DNA of 64,000 nt from Paenibacillus ferrarius (GTDB lineage Bacteria > Bacillota > Bacilli > Paenibacillales > NBRC-103111), in contig NZ_MBTG01000001.1 of the NCBI RefSeq assembly GCF_002027705.1, positions 62,001 to 126,000 of the forward strand, given 5' to 3'. Shown one piece after another: positions 59,367-64,000 of this stretch (the stretch's first letter is position 1; every line of letters begins with the position of its first letter). The translations under genes and the position numbers were made by a program. The notes beneath the pieces were generated by a model. The model saw nothing but the letters and a program-made list of their open reading frames with translations. It did no database searches and was not told where the DNA came from.

Positions 59367-60530
59367 ATGGTAAAATCAGATCTGTCTGCTTCAAATAGAT
59401 TCCTTTCAGATGCTACAAAGAGTTTGCAAGCTACATTTGGTGAATGTGTTAAGTTAGCAAGAAACCAAAAAGGACTCTCATTAAGAAAGTTGGGAGAGAT
59501 TACAGGAATTAGTTATTCTCACTTAAGTAAGATTGAGAGAGGAGAACATTCTCCAGAAAAAGCCACTATCGATAATCTCGCAAACACTCTCGACTTAAAT
59601 AAAGAAGATCTTTATATTCTGGCAGGTTATGTACCCAAGAGCTATATTATTGAATCGACAGTGGGTTCTGGTAAATCAATGTTCATAAAACAAATGTTAA
59701 AAGGTAAATATGGGGAGAATAACATTAAGTATGTTCCTATAAATGATGAATTAGATTTAAATGATTTGCATTATAATAATATTTTAAAAACTATATTTGA
59801 TATGTATCAGAAATTAATTACTGATCAGGACTTTGAAAGTATCTTATCTAAACACTATCGAAGTTTCTTTGCAATTCCAGAAGACAGAAAAGAAGAATTT
59901 TATAAGATACTGTTACATGAGAAATTTGAATTACTTGATGATAAAGACAAATTTAAATTAATAGAAATAGTTGATCTTAGAAATTCTTTGGCGCGCGCTG
60001 AAGTAGCTGCAAATCTCGAAGAGAACAACATTAATAACCTCATCATTACTAAGTCTCTAACTCGTAGCTCTGATAAAATAAACGAACTGATGCAAAATTT
60101 TGGAAGTGTAAATCGAATCAATAATAGAGTGGACAATGATAGTTTTATTCAGATACCCATTTATGGTGAAATAAAAGCTGGTTATGACTTCCTAGGAGAA
60201 CAAAATGTGATTGGATATGAAATAACATCAAAGAATTCTATCTCAGATGGTGAATATTTTTATCTTAAAGTTAAAGGGGACTCAATGATTGACGATGGGA
60301 TAATTGATGGATGTAAAGTCCTTGTGAAAAAGCAGAGTAATGTAGAGAATGGAAAAATAGGAGTAGTTATTATTAATAATGAAGAGGCTACACTAAAAAG
60401 AGTTTTCTACGAAGGCAACAAAGTAATTTTAATGGCAGCAAATAAAAGTGAGAACATACTTCCTAGAACATATGATTTAAACGAAGTGCTTATTCAAGGC
60501 CAAGTAAAAAGCTATGTGGTAGATCTATAA
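59367..60530 (+). CDS. CI/LexA-type repressor with S24 peptidase and a P-loop-like insert
   Basis: 387 residues. HTH at 27-85 (LSLRKLGEITGISYSHLSKI). C-terminal S24 domain: cleavage pair Ala271-Gly272 in GEIKAGYDF, Ser306 in KGDSMIDDG, Lys344 in ATLKRVF. Between them lie about 170 residues not found in normal CI or LexA, starting with STVGSGKSMF (99-106), which looks like a Walker A loop although the first Gly is missing. Self-cleavage after DNA damage would induce the phage; the insert could add nucleotide or partner sensing. The stop overlaps the next start. Confidence 0.8.
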   Translation: MVKSDLSASNRFLSDATKSLQATFGECVKLARNQKGLSLRKLGEITGISYSHLSKIERGEHSPEKATIDNLANTLDLNKEDLYILAGYVPKSYIIESTVGSGKSMFIKQMLKGKYGENNIKYVPINDELDLNDLHYNNILKTIFDMYQKLITDQDFESILSKHYRSFFAIPEDRKEEFYKILLHEKFELLDDKDKFKLIEIVDLRNSLARAEVAANLEENNINNLIITKSLTRSSDKINELMQNFGSVNRINNRVDNDSFIQIPIYGEIKAGYDFLGEQNVIGYEITSKNSISDGEYFYLKVKGDSMIDDGIIDGCKVLVKKQSNVENGKIGVVIINNEEATLKRVFYEGNKVILMAANKSENILPRTYDLNEVLIQGQVKSYVVDL

Positions 60531-60919
60531 TGGCAAAAATCTCTGTTACTTACGATTATTTCAATGATATGCTATGTCCAATGCATATGTTGATCCATTT
60601 CGGTAAAGGTAACTTTGATTGGTCTAAAAACTATATTTATATTCCAGTAAATTCTCCATTTAAGAGAAAAAGAGCGGAAGATATCTTAGATGATACATTC
60701 AGTCTGAGCGTTGCTTCTACTGAGTTAGTGATGAATAAGGATAAAGAGGGATATTTTGGTATTCATATTCCCACAGTTAAGAGTAGAATTAATAAACTAC
60801 GCGGAGAAGCATTTGTACCTCATTTTCAATTGGAGGATATAGAACAGTTTGTTATTCAAATTGGAGACATTGAAGAGATTTTAGCTATGGATAAGAACGT
60901 TCAATATACGTGGAGATAA
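60530..60919 (+). CDS. hypothetical 129-aa protein coupled to the LexA-like gene
   Basis: ATG overlaps the repressor stop by one base (TAATG), so the two are made together. Alpha/beta; no motif. It may be an antirepressor, partner or cofactor. Confidence 0.6.
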   Translation: MAKISVTYDYFNDMLCPMHMLIHFGKGNFDWSKNYIYIPVNSPFKRKRAEDILDDTFSLSVASTELVMNKDKEGYFGIHIPTVKSRINKLRGEAFVPHFQLEDIEQFVIQIGDIEEILAMDKNVQYTWR

Positions 60920-60923
60920 AAAA

Positions 60924-60943
60924 GAACCTGACTAAGCAGGTTC
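60924..60943. terminator. bidirectional terminator
   Basis: GAACCTG pairs with CAGGTTC, A-run on the left. Confidence 0.65.
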
Positions 60944-61210
60944 AGATATTGAGTATGTATTTATAAGTTCATAACCGCAATTGAAGTCTTCTTCTCCACA
61001 TGAATCTGTAAATTCATAATAATACCATTTACAGAACCCTTCTTTTACCTTTATAATCAAATCATTGAATGAAACACCTACACTAGAATAATCATTTAAA
61101 TCATTTATGGATGCCAGTGTGTGATCTGGGGAGATTTCTCTGTCATCTTGATTTATTAAGATTAATTCTTCTGGGGTGTTTTTTGTTTTGTGCAAATAGG
61201 CTATTCTCAT
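60932..61210 (-). CDS. hypothetical 92-aa protein
   Basis: ATG 61210 after GGGGGGTGAG. Acidic alpha/beta (INDLNDYSSVGVSFNDLI). Divergent from the 61365 regulator gene and read from a good promoter at 61.3 kb. Not recognised. Confidence 0.5.
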   Translation of the reverse strand: MRIAYLHKTKNTPEELILINQDDREISPDHTLASINDLNDYSSVGVSFNDLIIKVKEGFCKWYYYEFTDSCGEEDFNCGYELINTYSISEPA

Positions 61211-61289
61211 TTTCTCACCCCCCTCTAAAATACTCATGTTGTCATTAAAAAAAATATGTGGTAATATTTTAACAACAACTGTTGTACAT

Positions 61290-61318
61290 AATATACTACG
61301 TAATTTCGTTGTAGTCAA
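61290..61318 (-). promoter_or_regulatory. minus-strand promoter with inverted CGTTG/CAACG half-sites
   Basis: TTGACT (61318-61313), 17-base spacer, TATATT (61295-61290). CGTTG-N11-CAACG overlaps the -35 box and ACAAC...GTTGT lies just beyond the -10 box; probable operators of the divergent regulator at 61365. Confidence 0.6.
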
Positions 61319-61364
61319 TAATCAACGTAGGATTATTTAAACAACTAAATTGATGGTGGTGTGA

Positions 61365-62072
61365 ATGATGAAATATACCGATCTTTTAAAAGAAGCAATA
61401 GAGAAATCTTCATTCAGTTTAGGACAATTAGCAGAAATCTTGAATGAACAAGGACTATCTGTTGATAAATCATATTTAAGTAAGTTGCAAAATGGAAAAG
61501 TACCTCCAGCTAACGAAATAACTAATAAGGCTCTTGCAAAATTGTTGAATATTAACGAAGATAAGTTAATTATTTCAGCATTTTTCGAAAAAGCACCAAT
61601 TGAGTTAATTCAAAGAACTAATAGAATTGGTGAGATCCACAAACTTCTTCCTTTAGTTAGAGAATCAATAGATTTACTAAAAGAAAAAAAAACGGTTAAA
61701 AATGAATCATCAATGATGATTGACGTTTTAATGTATCAGCTTGGTTTACAATCTTATATGAGTTTAAATTTGACAGATGATCTTATTCAACTAAATGAAC
61801 TACAAAGAGCGCTATATAGTGAAATAAACAGTTTTGTAAAAGATATTATATTTCCCCTATTTAAATTGAACGACTACGATCCTTTGCTTGAAAATAGTCG
61901 TTTCATTCGTACAGCAACTAAAGAAATGCAAATGCTTTTGATTAGTGCTACTGGAAATACAGGGGGAAATAAAACAACTACTTTCTCAGATTTAAGTAAA
62001 GATGAAAAGGAATTTCTTGAAAAACAATTAACACTATACAGAGAACTAAAACTCAAGCCAATGAAAGAATAA
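61365..62072 (+). CDS. XRE-type HTH regulator, 235 aa
   Basis: N-terminal HTH (SLGQLAEILNEQGLSVDKSY, then LSKLQNG) followed by a long helical, non-peptidase C-terminus. Divergent from the 60932 gene with operator-like repeats between. Resembles phage repressors that multimerise through a helical domain. Confidence 0.7.
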   Translation: MMKYTDLLKEAIEKSSFSLGQLAEILNEQGLSVDKSYLSKLQNGKVPPANEITNKALAKLLNINEDKLIISAFFEKAPIELIQRTNRIGEIHKLLPLVRESIDLLKEKKTVKNESSMMIDVLMYQLGLQSYMSLNLTDDLIQLNELQRALYSEINSFVKDIIFPLFKLNDYDPLLENSRFIRTATKEMQMLLISATGNTGGNKTTTFSDLSKDEKEFLEKQLTLYRELKLKPMKE

Positions 62073-62081
62073 TTTCATCGT

Positions 62082-62369
62082 ATGAAAGTTGGTCTGATCA
62101 TGAGATTTCTGGACTTATCAGAGCTAAGTATTAAAAGATTGAGTAATGCATTTGTTAATTATCTTGAGGGAAATGGTGTTGGACATCATAAAGTAGCACT
62201 GACATTGGACAATTCTGAGCAAATAGTCTTAATGATCGAAGATAAGTACGATAGGATGCACATGTTTAGCTGGGAAGCAGCGGGAGCAATTGGCCAAGAA
62301 ATGAACGATATTGTTAAAAGTACAATTGATCCCATGCTTGAGAAAATGAAGTCTAGAGAAGAAAGATAA
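62082..62369 (+). CDS. hypothetical 95-aa protein
   Basis: ATG 62082, nine bases after the regulator stop, weak ribosome site. Helical with a beta core (KVALTLDNSEQIVLMIED). Co-transcribed with the regulator. Confidence 0.5.
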   Translation: MKVGLIMRFLDLSELSIKRLSNAFVNYLEGNGVGHHKVALTLDNSEQIVLMIEDKYDRMHMFSWEAAGAIGQEMNDIVKSTIDPMLEKMKSREER

Positions 62370-62389
62370 TTTCTTCTTTGTTTATATAA

Positions 62390-62435
62390 TAAAAATAAAA
62401 TATATATTGAATAAATAGCGACTGAGTGGTACAAT
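62390..62435 (+). promoter_or_regulatory. promoter with ATAAAAATAA element
   Basis: ATAAAAATAA (62390-62399), TTGAAT (62407-62412), 17-base spacer, TACAAT (62430-62435). The 160-base leader to the next gene has no clear gene. Confidence 0.55.
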
Positions 62436-62594
62436 ATATTTCGAGAGGAAATGATCTCCAATCGTGTTATAATATTGGGTAAAATGGATTTGTTTTCGCG
62501 GCTATTAACGAGCATTAGATTTAATATGGAAATTTGATGATAACTTAAAACCAGAAACTAAATAAAATTCAGATTTTATAAGGAGAGATATATA

Positions 62595-62981
62595 ATGTAT
62601 TTAACTTTAGTTAGAGGAAAGTCAAGGAAGTCGCAGTACATGGAGTTGTTTCATAAAGGTGCTAACAATAGTCTTTTCATACAATACGGTCAAGATGTTC
62701 CCATGTTGTTGCCAGATCGAAAAGAGAGCTGGACAATTGAGCGAAGCAAAAAGACCGTTAATGACTCATTTGAGTTGGAAATGGAACTTAACGAAGTTAT
62801 GTCTCAAGTATTGAGTCAAACGGAATACAGATATATCTTTCTTTATGGCAACTTTGAATTAGGCGAAGTGGATGTTATTAAAAAAGTTGCGCTTAAGGTT
62901 GATGGGAAATTGACAATTATTGCTTCAATTCAAGATAATACAGTTCTTGATGGTCAAATTATTATTGAAGAAATCCGTTAA
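62595..62981 (+). CDS. hypothetical 128-aa protein
   Basis: ATG after AAGGAGAGA. Alpha/beta; no motif. First gene of the unit that includes the next HTH gene. Confidence 0.5.
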   Translation: MYLTLVRGKSRKSQYMELFHKGANNSLFIQYGQDVPMLLPDRKESWTIERSKKTVNDSFELEMELNEVMSQVLSQTEYRYIFLYGNFELGEVDVIKKVALKVDGKLTIIASIQDNTVLDGQIIIEEIR

Positions 62982-63006
62982 AAGTCTGATTTTATGGGAG
63001 CAAAAA

Positions 63007-63357
63007 GTGGATATTGGTGAACTACTCAAAAGTATTCGTGGCAGCGACTCTTTAAGAGCTGCAAGCAGCAAAACTGGCCTAAGTCATAATTATATAATGC
63101 TTGTGGAACGGGGAATTGACAGTAGAGGAATGCCATTAAAACCCTCACCAGAAACTTTAAAAGCATATTCAAATGGCTATGGATACCCATATAATGAATT
63201 GATGAATGTAATTGGATATACTTCGACAGATGATACTGATGTAGTTTATGATATTGATCCATCATTGTATAGACTTATTAAAAATCTAGAAAAACTACCC
63301 CAAGAAAAAAGAGAACTCATTGAATTATTAGTTAATGCTTTATTACAAAGTGGTTAA
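63007..63357 (+). CDS. XRE-type HTH protein
   Basis: 116 residues from GTG 63007 after GGGAG. HTH pattern SLRAASSKTGLSHNYIMLVE, with a conserved KPSPETLKAYSNGYG stretch as in CI-like regulators, and a helical tail. Likely a regulator of the right-end genes. Confidence 0.72.
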   Translation: MDIGELLKSIRGSDSLRAASSKTGLSHNYIMLVERGIDSRGMPLKPSPETLKAYSNGYGYPYNELMNVIGYTSTDDTDVVYDIDPSLYRLIKNLEKLPQEKRELIELLVNALLQSG

Positions 63358-63387
63358 AACACGGATTTCAATGGGAGTGTCGGATGA

Positions 63388-63630
63388 ATGAATAAACAAG
63401 AACTTCACAAATTTGTTTATGGTGAGCTAACTAAAGAAGAAGCTAAACTTCTTTATCAAGGTAAGGGTAACTACAAAGGATGGAGATGCCCTGAAATCGG
63501 TGATGGATTAGTTATTATGAGGAAGAATGGAAATGAATTCAAAGCCTTTAGTGGTGCTTCTCCCGAAGAATGGGTAAAAGAATGTTGGATTGAGCTGAAA
63601 CAAAAAATTGATGAAGCAGAGAGTAAATAA
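63388..63630 (+). CDS. hypothetical 80-aa protein
   Basis: ATG 63388 with GGGAG upstream. Mixed alpha/beta, Lys-rich. Not recognised. Confidence 0.5.
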   Translation: MNKQELHKFVYGELTKEEAKLLYQGKGNYKGWRCPEIGDGLVIMRKNGNEFKAFSGASPEEWVKECWIELKQKIDEAESK

Positions 63631-63704
63631 ATAACTGTTTTATCGAGAACTAATGGATGAAAAGTTAGAAGTTTACTTCATCAGAATACGTTGGGGGGAT
63701 AAAT

Positions 63705-64000
63705 ATGGACACTGACGAATTAGAATTTGAAAAAGAACGTAAATTTGAAATTGAAATACTTACTAAGCATGGTATTCCTGTACTTACTAAAAATCTAGTT
63801 GGAAAAACTGTTTCTTACACATTCAGTGGATTTATTGTCTTTACTGATAATACATGTTTTTTTGCAGATAACTCTCTTGGAACTATTTATGATCAAGATG
63901 ATATTAGCTTATCTTCTTATTTAAACTTATGGCAGAAAAAGTTCTCCAATGAAGTAATACAAATTAAATCTGAATTAAATTGGTTTGAGAAAAGTGAGAT
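63705..64000 (+). CDS. hypothetical protein, N-terminal part (cut by window edge)
   Basis: ATG 63705 after GGGGGGAT. The 98 visible codons encode an acidic alpha/beta start (MDTDELEFEKERKFEIEILT). Not recognised. Confidence 0.5.
   Translation, partial: MDTDELEFEKERKFEIEILTKHGIPVLTKNLVGKTVSYTFSGFIVFTDNTCFFADNSLGTIYDQDDISLSSYLNLWQKKFSNEVIQIKSELNWFEKSE

Larger units (their letters stand above)
448..62399. repeat. dispersed, strand-oriented ATAAAAATAA element family (23 gene-border copies)
   Basis: Exact copies on the minus strand at 448, 1008, 16370, 21120, 21227 and 26073 (left ends), and on the plus strand at 28128, 28401, 33350, 35472, 35807, 35948, 37719, 38602, 39145, 43268, 47616, 48702, 50866, 54433, 55178, 55895 and 62390. 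All point with the local genes. Two (1008, 55895) lie in the last codons of a gene. Eight to nine sit 2-21 bases before a -35 box; others lie just before a ribosome site. Four further copies are inside genes (3531 minus; 30329, 31226, 41640 plus) and encode Asp/Glu-Lys-Asn-type codons, probably by chance. Positions span the window; this entry is a family summary. Confidence 0.75.

Noticed and set aside
62484-62537. 17-residue peptide frame (MDLFSRLLTSIRFNMEI) in the leader of the 62595 gene
   Set aside because: Ribosome site is weak and the frame is too short to support; could be a leader peptide but nothing proves it.
1-64000. Arbitrium (AimR/AimP) system, CRISPR array, tRNA genes and insertion sequences
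   Set aside because: No TPR regulator with a following signal-peptide gene, no regularly spaced repeats, no cloverleaf sequences and no transposase were recognised.

Overview
This window looks like one part of a large temperate bacteriophage genome from an endospore-forming Bacilli host. The DNA is AT-rich, most genes have strong GGAGG-type ribosome sites, and the genes are packed tightly. Several features recall the Bacillus subtilis phage SPbeta: a single-chain RNA polymerase of YonO type next to an HU gene, a YonK-like small protein, a calcineurin-type phosphoesterase, a distinctive terminase/portal block, and a small acid-soluble spore protein gene. Segregation genes (ParM/ParR type), an FtsK-type DNA pump with membrane-protein neighbours, and a helicase plus primase beside a 0.9-kb gene-free region suggest that it can also live as a plasmid (phage-plasmid). 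That last point is inference. The host genus cannot be resolved from the sequence alone.

Layout. Positions 1-21.1 kb are all on the minus strand and form the late module, read from right to left: RNA polymerase, HU, PIN-PhoH ATPase, YonK-like protein, phosphoesterase, small proteins, three receptor or cell-surface proteins (collagen/fibronectin/lectin fibre, SGNH hydrolase, beta-helix tailspike), a glycosyltransferase, zinc-finger protein (candidate small terminase), large terminase, portal, protease-scaffold, a small virion protein and the start of the probable capsid gene. Positions 21.2-27.7 kb, still minus, carry the FtsK-type translocase, hydrophobic proteins, several tiny proteins and the parMR pair. 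At about 27.7-27.9 kb transcription diverges. Positions 27.9-35.4 kb (plus) hold two HTH regulators, a RecD2-like helicase, an AEP-type primase with a zinc finger, a probable origin region, a full tyrosine recombinase and a GIY-YIG/tyrosine-recombinase fusion. Positions 35.5-64 kb are a long plus-strand accessory or early region of mostly tiny genes. Islands there include secreted peptides, a lipoprotein nuclease, an ATP-dependent DNA ligase, an ImmA/IrrE-like peptidase, a minus-strand spore cassette (RsfA-like regulator plus SASP), a MazF-like protein, five stand-alone or fused nucleases, an M23 peptidase, and four repressor-type regulators with recognisable operators at 58-63 kb.

Two patterns run across the window. 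A 10-mer, ATAAAAATAA, occurs 23 times between genes or at gene ends, always in the direction of the local genes; it lies either just upstream of a -35 box or just before a ribosome site. Four genes have good ribosome sites but no ATG, GTG or TTG at the proper spacing and appear to start with ATT, ATC/ATA, ATA/ATT or CTG.

Working model (inference): repressors at 58-63 kb and a recombinase-fold regulator hold the early plus-strand genes off. After induction the helicase/primase module replicates the DNA. A host-type promoter at 21.2 kb makes the phage RNA polymerase, which then reads the late minus-strand genes. ParMR and the 33.4-kb recombinase would keep the lysogenic molecule stable, and the SASP/RsfA cassette would act during host sporulation. 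No tRNA, rRNA, CRISPR array or insertion sequence was recognised.
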